Origin: JAEUNJ01 sp052035955
GTDB taxonomy: Bacteria > Pseudomonadota > Gammaproteobacteria > Burkholderiales > Rhodocyclaceae
NCBI GenBank assembly: GCA_052035955.1
Contig: JBPOHD010000037.1
Location: forward strand, 32,085-96,084
DNA length: 64,000 nucleotides
Reading direction: 5' to 3'
Position 1 is the stretch's first letter. Each line of letters opens with the position of its first letter. Of the stretch, positions 24,204 to 32,670 are shown piece after piece. The position numbers were made by a program, and so were the translations under genes. The notes below the pieces were generated by a model that saw only the letters and a program-made list of their open reading frames with translations, was not told the origin of the DNA and did not search any database.

Positions 24204-24551
24204 ATGGATGCCGAGCCGTCCCTCCTGCTGGTCCTCACCAACCTGCCCGACGAACCGGCGGCCCGGCGCATGGCTGCCATGGTGGTCGAATCCAGGCTGG
24301 CGGCCTGTGTGAACATCCTGGCCCCCTGCCGCTCGGTCTATCGCTGGCAGGGTCAGGTGGAGGAGGCCGGCGAGGTGCCGGTGCTGATCAAGACGACCGC
24401 CCTCCGTTATGCGGAACTGGAGGAGGCGATCCGCGCGGCCCATCCCTACGAACTTCCCGAGATCGTCGCGGTCCCACTGGCTCGGGGCCTGCCGGCCTAC
24501 CTGGCCTGGGTGGCGGGCGAGACGGCCCCTGACACCGGAACCTCCTGCTGA
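24204..24551 (+). CDS. cutA: Divalent-cation tolerance protein CutA
   Basis: This encodes 115 residues. It matches the trimeric CutA family: LVLTNLPDEPAARRMAAMVVESRLAACVNI at the start, the conserved YRWQGQVEEAGEVPVLIKT and HPYELPEIVAVPLARG. The bacterial protein is linked to copper and divalent-metal tolerance, but its exact activity is unclear. The cutA-dsbD neighbourhood is the same as in E. coli. Two bases separate it from dsbD, so both are expected on one mRNA. Confidence 0.92.
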   Translation: MDAEPSLLLVLTNLPDEPAARRMAAMVVESRLAACVNILAPCRSVYRWQGQVEEAGEVPVLIKTTALRYAELEEAIRAAHPYELPEIVAVPLARGLPAYLAWVAGETAPDTGTSC

Positions 24552-24553
24552 CC

Positions 24554-26344
24554 ATGCGCCGCCCACTGACCGTCCTGCTGCTGCCCTTCGTCCTGCTCCT
24601 GACCCTGCTGGCGGCGCCCCTGCGGGCGGAAGAGCCGCTGGAGCCGGAGAAGGCCTTCCGCTTCTCGGCCCGCATGGCGGACGCCGGCACCCTGGAGGCC
24701 CGCTGGCAGATCGCCGACGGCTATTACATGTACCGGGACAAGTTCAAGTTCAGCGCGGACCTGCCGGAGGTCAAGCTCGGCGAACCCCGCTACCCCAAGG
24801 GCAAGGTCAAGGACGACGAGATCTTCGGCAAGGTCGAGACCTACCGCGGCGAGCTGAAGATCCTGATTCCGGTCGAAGGCCCTGCGGGCATCGCCTTCCG
24901 CCTGAAGACCTCCTCCCAGGGTTGCGCCGATCTCGGGGTCTGCTATCCGCCCCTGCCGCAGCAGGCGGCCCTGACCCTGGCCGCCGCGTCCTCGCCCCAG
25001 CCGGCGTCGGCGACCCCGGCGCCGACCGCCGCCGCCGAGAGCGAGGACTCGCGGCTCGCCCGGCTCCTCGGCGAGGCCGGCCTGTGGGCGATCCTCGCCA
25101 CCTTCCTGGGTTTCGGCGTCCTGCTCGCCTTCACGCCCTGCGTCCTCCCGATGGTGCCCATCCTCTCGGGCATCATCGTCAACCACGGCCACGCGGTGAG
25201 CCACGGGCGGGCCTTCGTGCTCTCCCTGGCCTACGTGCTGGGCATGGCGGTGACCTATGCGGCGGCGGGCGTGGCGGCGGGCTTTTCCGGCACCCTGCTC
25301 TCCAATGCCCTGCAGAACGCCTGGGTGCTGGGCGGCTTCGGCCTGGTCTTCGTCGCCCTGTCCCTGTCCATGTTCGGCTTCTACGAACTGCAGCTGCCCT
25401 CGGCCCTGCAGAGCCGGCTCTCCGAGCGGGCCAACGCCCAGGGCGGCTCCCTGCCGGCCATCGCCGCCATGGGCGCCCTGTCGGCCCTCATCGTCGGCCC
25501 CTGCGTGACGGCGCCCCTGGCGGCAGCCCTGCTCTACATCGCCAAGACGGGCGACGCCGCCCTGGGCGGGGCCGCCCTCTTCGCGCTGGCCATCGGCATG
25601 GGCCTGCCTCTGCTGCTGGTCGGCACCTTCTCCCGCTCCCTGCTGCCCAAGCCCGGGCCATGGATGGATGCGGTCAACCGCTTCTTCGGCGTCCTGCTGC
25701 TGGCCACCGCCCTCTGGATCGTCGGCCCGGTGATCCCGGCCTGGGCCCAGATGGCGGGCTGGGCGGCCCTGCTGATCGTTCCGGCCATCTACATGCACGC
25801 CCTCGACCCGCTGCCGCCCCATGCCTCGGGCTGGCACCGGCTCTGGAAGGGCGTCGCCGTCGCCATGCTGATCGGCGGCGGCGCCATGCTGGTGGGACTG
25901 CTCGGCGGCTCCCGGGACCCGCTGCAGCCGCTCGGTTTCCTGCGCGGCGCCACGGCCGCCGTCGAGAAACCGGCCGGTGCGGCCTTCGAGCGGGTGAAGA
26001 ACATCACCGAACTGGAGGCCCGGCTGGCCGGCGCCGACCGCCCGGTGATGCTCGACTTCTACGCCGACTGGTGCATTTCCTGCAAGGAGATGGAGAAGTT
26101 CACCTTCGCCGACCCGCAGGTGGCCGCGCGCCTGGCCGGCTTCCGACTGCTGCAGGCCGATGTGACGGCCAATTCGGCGGACGACTCGGCGCTCCTCAAG
26201 CGCTTTGGCCTGGTCGGCCCCCCGGGCATCATCTTCTTCGACCCCGCCGGCAAGGAACTGGCCGGCCTGCGGGTCGTCGGCTTCCAGGACGCGGCCGCCT
26301 TCGCCGCCGTCCTGAACCGGGCCCTGGCCGAGCGCCGGGGCTGA
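24554..26344 (+). CDS. dsbD: Thiol:disulfide interchange protein DsbD
   Basis: This encodes 596 residues. It passes electrons from cytoplasmic thioredoxin across the inner membrane to periplasmic DsbC, DsbG and CcmG. A signal peptide (1-25) precedes the alpha domain with its Cys pair at 124 and 130 (GCADLGVCYPP). The membrane domain (about 175-450) has eight helices with the redox Cys residues in FTPCVLPMVPIL and VGPCVTAPLA. The C-terminal thioredoxin domain has the active site FYADWCISCKEME and ends with the usual DPAGKEL region. All six redox cysteines are present, so it should be functional. It is translated right after cutA. Confidence 0.95.
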   Translation: MRRPLTVLLLPFVLLLTLLAAPLRAEEPLEPEKAFRFSARMADAGTLEARWQIADGYYMYRDKFKFSADLPEVKLGEPRYPKGKVKDDEIFGKVETYRGELKILIPVEGPAGIAFRLKTSSQGCADLGVCYPPLPQQAALTLAAASSPQPASATPAPTAAAESEDSRLARLLGEAGLWAILATFLGFGVLLAFTPCVLPMVPILSGIIVNHGHAVSHGRAFVLSLAYVLGMAVTYAAAGVAAGFSGTLLSNALQNAWVLGGFGLVFVALSLSMFGFYELQLPSALQSRLSERANAQGGSLPAIAAMGALSALIVGPCVTAPLAAALLYIAKTGDAALGGAALFALAIGMGLPLLLVGTFSRSLLPKPGPWMDAVNRFFGVLLLATALWIVGPVIPAWAQMAGWAALLIVPAIYMHALDPLPPHASGWHRLWKGVAVAMLIGGGAMLVGLLGGSRDPLQPLGFLRGATAAVEKPAGAAFERVKNITELEARLAGADRPVMLDFYADWCISCKEMEKFTFADPQVAARLAGFRLLQADVTANSADDSALLKRFGLVGPPGIIFFDPAGKELAGLRVVGFQDAAAFAAVLNRALAERRG

Positions 26345-26382
26345 GTGTCCTTCCCCCGCAACCCCCACCTCCCATCCCCGCC

Positions 26383-26970
26383 ATGTTCACCGGAATCGTC
26401 GCCGCCACCGGCCGCATCACCCACCTGCAAGCCCTCGAGAAGGGCCTCCGCCTCACCGTCGAAGCGCCTGCCCTCGGGCTGGACGACGTCGCCCTTGGCG
26501 ACTCGATCGCCCACAACGGGGTCTGCCTGACCGTCATCGAGAAGGAAGGCGAACGCTACCGCATCGACGTTTCGCGGGAGACCCTGGACTGCACCGTCGG
26601 GCTCGATGCCCCGGGCGAAGTGAACCTGGAGAAGGCCTTGCGCCTGGCCGACCGGTTGGGCGGGCACCTGGTGTCCGGCCATGTGGACGGGGTCGGGACG
26701 GTGCTGAAGTTCGAACGCATCGGCGAATCCCACGAACTGGTGATCCGGGCGCCGGGCGACCTGGCGAAGTACGTGGCGCGTAAGGGCTCGATCTGCGTCG
26801 ATGGCGTGTCGCTGACCACCAACCGGGTCGAAGGCGCCGACTTCTCCATCAACCTGATCCCCCACACGGTCCAGGTGACGACCCTCAAGCGCCTGGCCGC
26901 CGGGGCCCGGGTGAATCTGGAGGTGGACCTGATCGCCCGCTACGTGGAGCGCATGCTCAACCCCGACTGA
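26383..26970 (+). CDS. ribE: Riboflavin synthase, alpha chain
   Basis: This encodes 195 residues. It dismutates two 6,7-dimethyl-8-ribityllumazines to riboflavin and the pyrimidinedione. The internal repeat of the family is plain: MFTGIVAATGRI with DSIAHNGVCLTV in the first barrel, and SGHVDGVGTV with ICVDGVSLTTN in the second. It begins the riboflavin group ribE-ribBA-ribH. No long leader that could hold an FMN riboswitch is present (38 bases from dsbD). Confidence 0.94.
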   Translation: MFTGIVAATGRITHLQALEKGLRLTVEAPALGLDDVALGDSIAHNGVCLTVIEKEGERYRIDVSRETLDCTVGLDAPGEVNLEKALRLADRLGGHLVSGHVDGVGTVLKFERIGESHELVIRAPGDLAKYVARKGSICVDGVSLTTNRVEGADFSINLIPHTVQVTTLKRLAAGARVNLEVDLIARYVERMLNPD

Positions 26971-27005
26971 TAGAATGCGCGCCTTTCTCCAGCAGGTGCC
27001 CCGTC

Positions 27006-28112
27006 GTGTCCATTAGCCCCGTCCAGGAAATCATCGCCGACCTCAAGGCCGGGAAAATGGTCGTCCTCGTGGACGAGGAAGACCGGGAGAACGAAGGCGA
27101 CCTGGTCCTGGCGGCGGAGCACGTGACGCCGGAGGCGATCAACTTCATGGCCAGGTTCGGCCGCGGCCTGATCTGCCTGACCCTCACCGAGTCCCGTTGC
27201 CGGCAGCTCGAGCTGCCCCTGATGGTGCGCGACAACAAGACGCCCCACGGTACGGCCTTCACGGTGTCCATCGAGGCCGCCGAGGGCGTGACGACGGGCA
27301 TCTCGGCCCATGACCGCTCGCGCACGGTGCAGGCCGCCGTGGCGAAGAACGCGCGGCCGGCCGACATCGTGCAACCGGGACACATCTTCCCGCTGATGGC
27401 CCAGAAGGGCGGGGTGCTGGTGCGCGCCGGCCATACCGAGGCCGGCTGCGACCTGGCCCAGCTGGCCGGCCTGGAACCGGCGGCGGTGATCTGCGAAATC
27501 CTGAAGGACGACGGCACCATGGCCCGCCTGCCGGACCTGCTGGAATTCGCCGCCGAGCACGGCTTGCGGATCGGCACCATCCGCGACCTGATCCATTACC
27601 GGTCGGAGAACGAGAAGCTGGTGGAATGCGTGGCCGACAAGGAAATCCGCTGCGCCCATGGCAGCTTCCGCCTGCGCGCCTTCGCCGACAAGACCTCCGG
27701 CGACCTGCACCTGGTGCTGACCCGGGGCGAGATCCGGCCGGAAACGGAAACCCTGGTGCGGGTGCACGAACCCATTTCGGTCCTGGATTTCCTCGACTGC
27801 GCCAGCGGCCGGCACACCTTCAGCGTGGACCAGGCCATGCGCGTGATCGGCAAGGCGGAGAGCGGCGTCATCGTCCTGCTGCATCGACGGGAGGGGCAGC
27901 AGGACATGCTCGCCTCCCTGCGCGCCGACGCCGGTGAGAGCCGCCCGGCCGCCAAGTGGGACCCGCGCCTCTACGGCATCGGCGCCCAGATCCTGCGCGA
28001 GGTCGGGGTGCGCAGGATGCGCCTGCTGGCCAGCCCGCGACGCATGCCCAGCATGGCCGGCTTCGGCCTCGAGGTCTGCGGCTATCTTTCGCCGGCCGAG
28101 GCCGGCCTGTGA
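27006..28112 (+). CDS. ribBA: Dihydroxybutanone phosphate synthase with degenerate GTP cyclohydrolase II domain
   Basis: This encodes 368 residues from a GTG; TAGAAT at 26971-26976 may be a -10. The N-terminal RibB domain is intact: DEEDRENEGDLV, ARFGRGLICLTL, HGTAFTVSIEA, TGISAHDRSRT and RAGHTEAGCDLA carry the acidic, arginine and histidine residues for making 3,4-dihydroxy-2-butanone 4-phosphate from ribulose 5-phosphate. The C-terminal half aligns with RibA but lacks the zinc-binding Cys triad and its GD-F-S-RC-C context. It probably has no GTP cyclohydrolase activity, and a separate ribA is expected elsewhere. Such degenerate fusions are common in betaproteobacteria. Confidence 0.92.
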   Translation: MSISPVQEIIADLKAGKMVVLVDEEDRENEGDLVLAAEHVTPEAINFMARFGRGLICLTLTESRCRQLELPLMVRDNKTPHGTAFTVSIEAAEGVTTGISAHDRSRTVQAAVAKNARPADIVQPGHIFPLMAQKGGVLVRAGHTEAGCDLAQLAGLEPAAVICEILKDDGTMARLPDLLEFAAEHGLRIGTIRDLIHYRSENEKLVECVADKEIRCAHGSFRLRAFADKTSGDLHLVLTRGEIRPETETLVRVHEPISVLDFLDCASGRHTFSVDQAMRVIGKAESGVIVLLHRREGQQDMLASLRADAGESRPAAKWDPRLYGIGAQILREVGVRRMRLLASPRRMPSMAGFGLEVCGYLSPAEAGL

Positions 28113-28128
28113 ATCCGGAAGGACTGTC

Positions 28129-28599
28129 ATGACCCAGTGCAAGGACGTGCGCGAGATCGATCCCGACCTGAAGGGCGAGCACCTGCGCATCGGCGTCGTC
28201 ATGAGCCGTTTCAACAACGACGTGGGCGAAGGCCTGCGTTCGGCCTGCTGCCGGCGCCTCGGGGAATTGGGGGTGAAGCCGGCCAACGTCACGGTGGCAA
28301 CGGTGCCCGGAGCCCTGGAACTGCCCCTGGTATTGCAGACCATGGCACAAAGCGGCCGCTACGACGCCCTGGTCGCCCTGGGCTGCGTGATTCGGGGCGA
28401 GACCTACCATTTCGAGATCGTTTCCAACGAGTCCGCGCGGGGCATCACCGATGTCCAGCTGGCGACGGGCATTCCCATCGCCAACGGCGTGCTGACGACC
28501 GAGAACGACGACCAGGCCCTGGTCCGGATGAGCGTCAAGGGCGCCGAGGCGGGGGAGGCGGCCATCGAGATGGCCAACCTGCTGCGGGCGGTCAAGTGA
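28129..28599 (+). CDS. ribH: 6,7-dimethyl-8-ribityllumazine synthase
   Basis: This encodes 156 residues. It condenses 5-amino-6-ribitylaminouracil with dihydroxybutanone phosphate. Family marks include IGVVMSRFNNDVGEGL, VPGALELPLVLQTMA, GCVIRGETYHFEIVSNE (catalytic His) and TGIPIANGVLTTENDDQA. It is 16 bases after ribBA, with GGA before the start, and its stop overlaps the GTG of nusB, as in many proteobacteria. Confidence 0.95.
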   Translation: MTQCKDVREIDPDLKGEHLRIGVVMSRFNNDVGEGLRSACCRRLGELGVKPANVTVATVPGALELPLVLQTMAQSGRYDALVALGCVIRGETYHFEIVSNESARGITDVQLATGIPIANGVLTTENDDQALVRMSVKGAEAGEAAIEMANLLRAVK

Positions 28600-29069
28600 A
28601 CGGCGACCCCACCCCGGGTGACCGCAAGCCGGGCGGTCGGCCCGGCCCCTCGCCCCGCCGGCGGGCGCGGGAGTTCATCGTCCAGGGGCTCTATCAGCAC
28701 CTGGTCGGTGGTCAGGACGAGGCCGCCATCCGCGCCCAGGCCGAGGAGGTGGAGGGTTTCGAGAAGGCGGATCGCAGGCTCTACGGCGCCCTGCTGCGCG
28801 AGGTGCTGGATCGCCAGGCCGCACTTCAGGACTTGCTGGCCCCCCATGTGGACCGGCCATGGAACGAGGTCTCGCCGGTGGAGCGCGGCATCCTGCTGCT
28901 GGGCGCCTGCGAGCTGGGACACCATCCGGAAACCCCGTTCCGGGTAATCATCAACGAGGCCATCGAGCTGGCCAAGACCTATGGCGGCGCCGACGGCCAC
29001 AAGTTCGTGAACGGGGTGCTGGACAAGCTGGCCCCGCAACTGCGTCCCGACGAGGCCAAGCGGCCCTGA
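28596..29069 (+). CDS. nusB: Transcription antitermination factor NusB
   Basis: This encodes 157 residues. The RNA- and S10-binding helical fold is recognisable from RRRAREFIVQGLYQHLVGG at the start and the conserved ILLLGACELGHHPETPFRVIINEAIELAKTYGG near the end, closing with KFVNGVLDKLAPQLR. NusB with NusE (S10) binds boxA in rRNA leaders. A GTG start four bases into the end of ribH couples translation. The 20-residue Pro/Gly/Arg-rich N-terminus is longer than in E. coli. Confidence 0.93.
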   Translation: MNGDPTPGDRKPGGRPGPSPRRRAREFIVQGLYQHLVGGQDEAAIRAQAEEVEGFEKADRRLYGALLREVLDRQAALQDLLAPHVDRPWNEVSPVERGILLLGACELGHHPETPFRVIINEAIELAKTYGGADGHKFVNGVLDKLAPQLRPDEAKRP

Positions 29070-29122
29070 GCCGCCGCCGGGCACCCGATCCGGCGGCCCA
29101 CCCTCCCAGCCAACCCGACGCC

Positions 29123-30082
29123 ATGCCTTCCGAGTTCGCGCTGATCGACCGCTACTTCCGGCGCCCGACGGCCCACACCCGGCTCGGTGTCGGCGACGAC
29201 GGCGCCCTGGTCCGGGCGTCGCCGGGTACGGAACTCGTGATGTCCACCGACATGCTGGTATCGGGCACCCATTTCCTGCCCGACACCGATCCCGAGGCCC
29301 TGGGCTGGAAGGTCCTGGCGGTCAATGTCTCGGACATGGCGGCCATGGGGGCCGAGCCGCGCTGGGCGCTGCTGGCGGCCGCGCTCCCGGCGGCGACGGA
29401 GAGCTGGATCGAACGCTTCGCCCGCGGGTTTTTCGATTGCGCGGCGGCTTTCGGGGTGGACGTGGTCGGCGGCGACACGACGCGGGGGCCGCGCAATTTC
29501 TGCGTCACCATCATCGGCGAGGTCCCGGAAGGCCGCGCCCTGCTGCGCTCCGGAGGCCGGGCCGGCGACGACGTCTGGGTCTCCGGCGCACCGGGCCTGG
29601 CGGCCCTGGGCCTGGCCCACCTGCAGGGCGGCTGCCGGCTTTCCGAAGCGGTCCGCGACGAATGCCTGACCGCCCTCCACCGGCCCCGGCCCCGGGTGGC
29701 CCTGGGCCTCGCCCTGCGGGGCATTGCCAGCGCGGCCATCGACGTTTCCGACGGATTGCTGGGGGACCTGGGGCACATCCTGGCGGCGTCGGGGGTCGGC
29801 GCCGAACTGGACCTGGCGGCGATGCCGGCGGCGGCCCTGGCAGCCGCCCCGGACCCGGACCTCGGCCGCCATTGCCTGCTGGCGGGGGGTGATGACTACG
29901 AACTCCTGTTCACCGCTCCGGCCGATCGAAGCCCCCTCATCGACGCCCTGTCCGGTCAATTGGGGTTGGCGCTCACTCGCATCGGATCGCTGGTCGCGGA
30001 TCATCCGGGAGAGAGCATCGTGCGCGACGGGGACGGCAGGCCGGTAACGCTGGAGCGGACCGGCTACGACCATTTCGGCTGA
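29123..30082 (+). CDS. thiL: Thiamine-monophosphate kinase
   Basis: This encodes 319 residues. It phosphorylates thiamine monophosphate to the diphosphate cofactor. The PurM/ThiL fold marks are GVGDDGALV near residue 20, STDMLVSGTHF, VNVSDMAAMGAEP, DVVGGDTTRGP, AIDVSDGLLGDLGHI and LLAGGDDYELLF, carrying the metal-binding Asp residues. It is followed eight bases later by pgpA. The product is needed by the thiamine-dependent IorA. Confidence 0.94.
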   Translation: MPSEFALIDRYFRRPTAHTRLGVGDDGALVRASPGTELVMSTDMLVSGTHFLPDTDPEALGWKVLAVNVSDMAAMGAEPRWALLAAALPAATESWIERFARGFFDCAAAFGVDVVGGDTTRGPRNFCVTIIGEVPEGRALLRSGGRAGDDVWVSGAPGLAALGLAHLQGGCRLSEAVRDECLTALHRPRPRVALGLALRGIASAAIDVSDGLLGDLGHILAASGVGAELDLAAMPAAALAAAPDPDLGRHCLLAGGDDYELLFTAPADRSPLIDALSGQLGLALTRIGSLVADHPGESIVRDGDGRPVTLERTGYDHFG

Positions 30083-30090
30083 GCGATCCC

Positions 30091-30627
30091 ATGGCCAAGG
30101 CACCTCCACCCCCACTGAATTTCCTCCTTCGCCACCCGGCCCACCTGGTGGCCTGCGGTTTCGGGAGCGGACTGTCGGCCTTCGCGCCGGGGACCGCCGG
30201 CACCGTCTTCGCGTGGGCGACCTATCCCCTGCTGCGACTGGGCATGCCGGGCGACCTGAATTTCGCGTTGTTCCTGGTCTTCATGTTCCTGCTCGGCATC
30301 CATGCCTGCCAGGTCACCGGCCGCTCCCTGGGCGTGGTGGACCACGGCGCCATCGTGTGGGACGAGATCGTGCCCTTCTGGGGCGTACTGCTACTGGCGC
30401 CCCAGGCCATGATGGAGACGCCGCACGGCGCGATGCTGTCGGTCAGCGGCCTGTTGTGGCAAACCGCCGCCTTCTTCCTGTTCCGCTTCTTCGACATCGT
30501 GAAGCCGCCGCCGGCCAGCTATTTCGACCGCCGGGTGAAGAACGGCTTCGGCGTCATGATGGACGACCTGGTGGCCGCGGCCTATACGGTGCTGGCCCTG
30601 GCGCTCGCCAAGTCGCTGCTCGGCTGA
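30091..30627 (+). CDS. pgpA: Phosphatidylglycerophosphatase A
   Basis: This encodes 178 residues with about four membrane helices. PgpA removes the phosphate of phosphatidylglycerophosphate to give phosphatidylglycerol. The conserved residues appear in ACGFGSGLSAFAPGTAGTVF, DHGAIVWDEIVPF (metal site) and FRFFDIVKPPPASYFDRRVKNGFGVMMDDLVAAAY. The gene lies between thiL and pncC, the usual order. Confidence 0.94.
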   Translation: MAKAPPPPLNFLLRHPAHLVACGFGSGLSAFAPGTAGTVFAWATYPLLRLGMPGDLNFALFLVFMFLLGIHACQVTGRSLGVVDHGAIVWDEIVPFWGVLLLAPQAMMETPHGAMLSVSGLLWQTAAFFLFRFFDIVKPPPASYFDRRVKNGFGVMMDDLVAAAYTVLALALAKSLLG

Positions 30628-30628
30628 C

Positions 30629-31111
30629 ATGGACGAGGACCTGGCCGAACTGTCCCGGCGGGTGGGCGAGGCGCTGCTCGGGCATTCCCTGAGCCTGGCG
30701 ACGGCCGAATCCTGCACCGGCGGCTGGGTGGCCCAGGTGGTGACCCATACGGCCGGCAGTTCGGTCTGGTTCGAGCGGGGCTTCGTCACCTATGCCAACG
30801 ACGCCAAGGTCGAGATGCTCGGTGTCGCGCCGGCGACCCTGGAGCGCTGCGGCGCAGTCAGCGAGGAAACGGCCGCGGAGATGGCGACCGGCGCGCTTGC
30901 GTACTCCAAGGCGCTGATTTCATTGGCGATCACCGGAATCGCCGGACCCTCGGGTGGCTCACCGGGTAAGCCAGTGGGCACCGTATGCTTTGCTTGGTGC
31001 CGCCGCAACGGCACGCCGGAGACGGATCGTCGGGTATTCGGAGGCGACCGGGAGGCCGTGCGCCAGCAGGCTGTCGAATTCGCGCTGGCAGGTCTGCTCG
31101 CGCGGCTCTAG
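30629..31111 (+). CDS. pncC: Nicotinamide-nucleotide amidase (CinA C-terminal domain)
   Basis: This encodes 160 residues, the short CinA-C form without the N-terminal molybdopterin-like domain. It converts nicotinamide mononucleotide to nicotinic acid mononucleotide. Marks are LSLATAESCTGGWVAQVVT (catalytic Ser and Lys region), FVTYANDAKVEMLGV, GAVSEETAAEMATGAL and AITGIAGPSGGSPGKPVGTV. It precedes recA, as in most proteobacteria. Confidence 0.92.
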   Translation: MDEDLAELSRRVGEALLGHSLSLATAESCTGGWVAQVVTHTAGSSVWFERGFVTYANDAKVEMLGVAPATLERCGAVSEETAAEMATGALAYSKALISLAITGIAGPSGGSPGKPVGTVCFAWCRRNGTPETDRRVFGGDREAVRQQAVEFALAGLLARL

Positions 31112-31150
31112 GCCCGAGAAACGGCGCCGGTCCGGCAAAAACTGTGCCAC

Positions 31151-31161
31151 GCATGCGATAA
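31151..31161 (+). promoter_or_regulatory. Possible recA promoter -10
   Basis: GATAAT occurs in GCGATAATCG, about 30 bases before the recA ATG. No CTGT-N8-ACAG LexA box was seen in the 78-base gap: the only CTGT (31140-31143, in AAACTGTGCC) lacks a partner. The -35 is unclear. Confidence 0.4.
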
Positions 31162-31189
31162 TCGAATCGCCAAACGAAAGGACGCAACA

Positions 31190-32212
31190 ATGGACGACAA
31201 CAAGGCGAAAGCCCTCCAGGCCGCCCTGGCCCAGATCGAGAAACAGTTCGGCAAGGGCTCCATCATGAAGATGGGGGAAGGCCAGATCGAGAACGACCTG
31301 CAGGTGGTGTCCACCGGCTCCCTGGGCCTCGACATCGCGCTGGGTATCGGCGGCCTGCCCCGGGGACGGGTGGTCGAGATCTACGGCCCGGAGTCCTCGG
31401 GCAAGACGACGCTCTGCCTCCAGGTGGTGGCGGAGGTCCAGAAACTGGGTGGCGTGGCCGCCTACATCGACGCCGAGAACGCGCTGGATCCGGTTTATGC
31501 CGGCAAGCTCGGGGTGAATGTTCCCGACCTGCTGATTTCCCAGCCGGACACGGGCGAGCAGGGGCTGGAGATCGCCGACATGCTGGTCCGCTCCGGCGGC
31601 GTCGACCTGATCGTCATCGACTCGGTGGCCGCCCTGGTGCCGAAGGCGGAGATCGAAGGCGAGATGGGCGACCAGCTGCCCGGCCTGCAGGCCCGGCTGA
31701 TGTCCCAGGCCCTGCGCAAGCTGACTTCCAACATCAAGCGCACCAATACACTCGTCATCTTCATCAACCAGATCCGCATGAAGATCGGTGTCATGTTCGG
31801 CAACCCGGAGACGACCACCGGCGGCAATGCACTCAAGTTCTACGCATCGGTACGCATGGACATCCGGCGCACGGGCGCCATCAAGAAGGGCGAGGAGGTC
31901 GTCGGCAACGAGACCAAGGTCAAGGTGGTGAAGAACAAGGTGGCGCCGCCCTTCCGCGAGGCCCATTTCGACATCCTCTACGGCGAGGGCATCTCCCGCG
32001 AGGGCGAGATCATCGACCTGGGCGTGGACCACAAGATCGTCGAGAAGTCGGGTGCCTGGTACGCCTACAAGGGTGAGAAGATCGGCCAAGGCAAGGACAA
32101 TGCCCGCGAGTTCCTCCGGGAGCATCCCGAGACCGCGGTCGAGATCGAGAACCGGGTGCGCGAGGCCGTCGGCGTTTCCGCCCTTCCGGCGGGCCCGGCC
32201 GGCGCGGCCTGA
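31190..32212 (+). CDS. recA: Recombinase A
   Basis: This encodes 340 residues. It catalyses strand exchange and drives LexA self-cleavage. The Walker A motif GPESSGKTTLCLQ, Walker B (IVIDSVAALVPKAEIEGEMGD), the L2 loop GNPETTTGGNALKFYASVRMDIRR and the KVKVVKNKVAPPF region are all intact. AAAGGA precedes the start. It forms a unit with recX 23 bases downstream. Confidence 0.97.
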   Translation: MDDNKAKALQAALAQIEKQFGKGSIMKMGEGQIENDLQVVSTGSLGLDIALGIGGLPRGRVVEIYGPESSGKTTLCLQVVAEVQKLGGVAAYIDAENALDPVYAGKLGVNVPDLLISQPDTGEQGLEIADMLVRSGGVDLIVIDSVAALVPKAEIEGEMGDQLPGLQARLMSQALRKLTSNIKRTNTLVIFINQIRMKIGVMFGNPETTTGGNALKFYASVRMDIRRTGAIKKGEEVVGNETKVKVVKNKVAPPFREAHFDILYGEGISREGEIIDLGVDHKIVEKSGAWYAYKGEKIGQGKDNAREFLREHPETAVEIENRVREAVGVSALPAGPAGAA

Positions 32213-32235
32213 CACGGGATGCTGCACCCCCTTGC

Positions 32236-32670
32236 GTGAATGAACTGAGGCAGGCGGCGATCCGGCTGCTGGCGCGCCGGGAACACAGCCGTGCCGAGAT
32301 CTCCCGCAAGCTGGCGAAGCTCGGCAGCCCCGAAGAAATCGACCAAGTGCTCACCGAACTCGAGACCACAGGCCTGTTGTCCGACGCGCGCTTCGCCGAC
32401 GAATGGCTGCGCAGCCACGGGGCCCGCCATGGGGCCGTACGACTGCGCCAGGCCCTTCGCCAGCATGGCGTCGCCGCCGAAGCGATCGAAGCACAGATGG
32501 CCGCAGCCGACCTGCCGCCCGAACTGGAACGCGCGCGCCAGGTCTGGGCGCGGAAGTTCGATGCGGCGCCGGCCGACGCGAGGGAATGGGCGCGCCAGGC
32601 ACGCTTCCTCCAGGCCCGGGGGTTTTCGTCCGAGGTGATACGCCGACTCCTGCGGGAACCCGCCGAATGA
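32236..32670 (+). CDS. recX: RecA regulator RecX
   Basis: This encodes 144 residues from a GTG. It is a three-helix-repeat protein, with AIRLLARREHSRAEISRKLAKLG in the first repeat, GLLSDARFADEWLRSHGARHGAVRLRQALRQHGV in the second and RARQVWARKFDAAPADAREWARQARFLQARGFSSEVIRRLL in the third. RecX caps RecA filaments and limits recombination. Its stop overlaps the start of lptB by four bases, which links the recombination operon to the lptB-rpoN operon. Confidence 0.9.
   Translation: MNELRQAAIRLLARREHSRAEISRKLAKLGSPEEIDQVLTELETTGLLSDARFADEWLRSHGARHGAVRLRQALRQHGVAAEAIEAQMAAADLPPELERARQVWARKFDAAPADAREWARQARFLQARGFSSEVIRRLLREPAE

Noticed and set aside
24497..26368. A 623-codon minus-strand frame over dsbD
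   Set aside because: Gly/Gln-rich shadow; dsbD has a signal peptide, eight helices and all redox cysteines.
26971..27005. FMN riboswitch ahead of ribBA
   Set aside because: Only 35 bases separate the genes, too short for an RFN element; none of its conserved helices is visible before ribE either.
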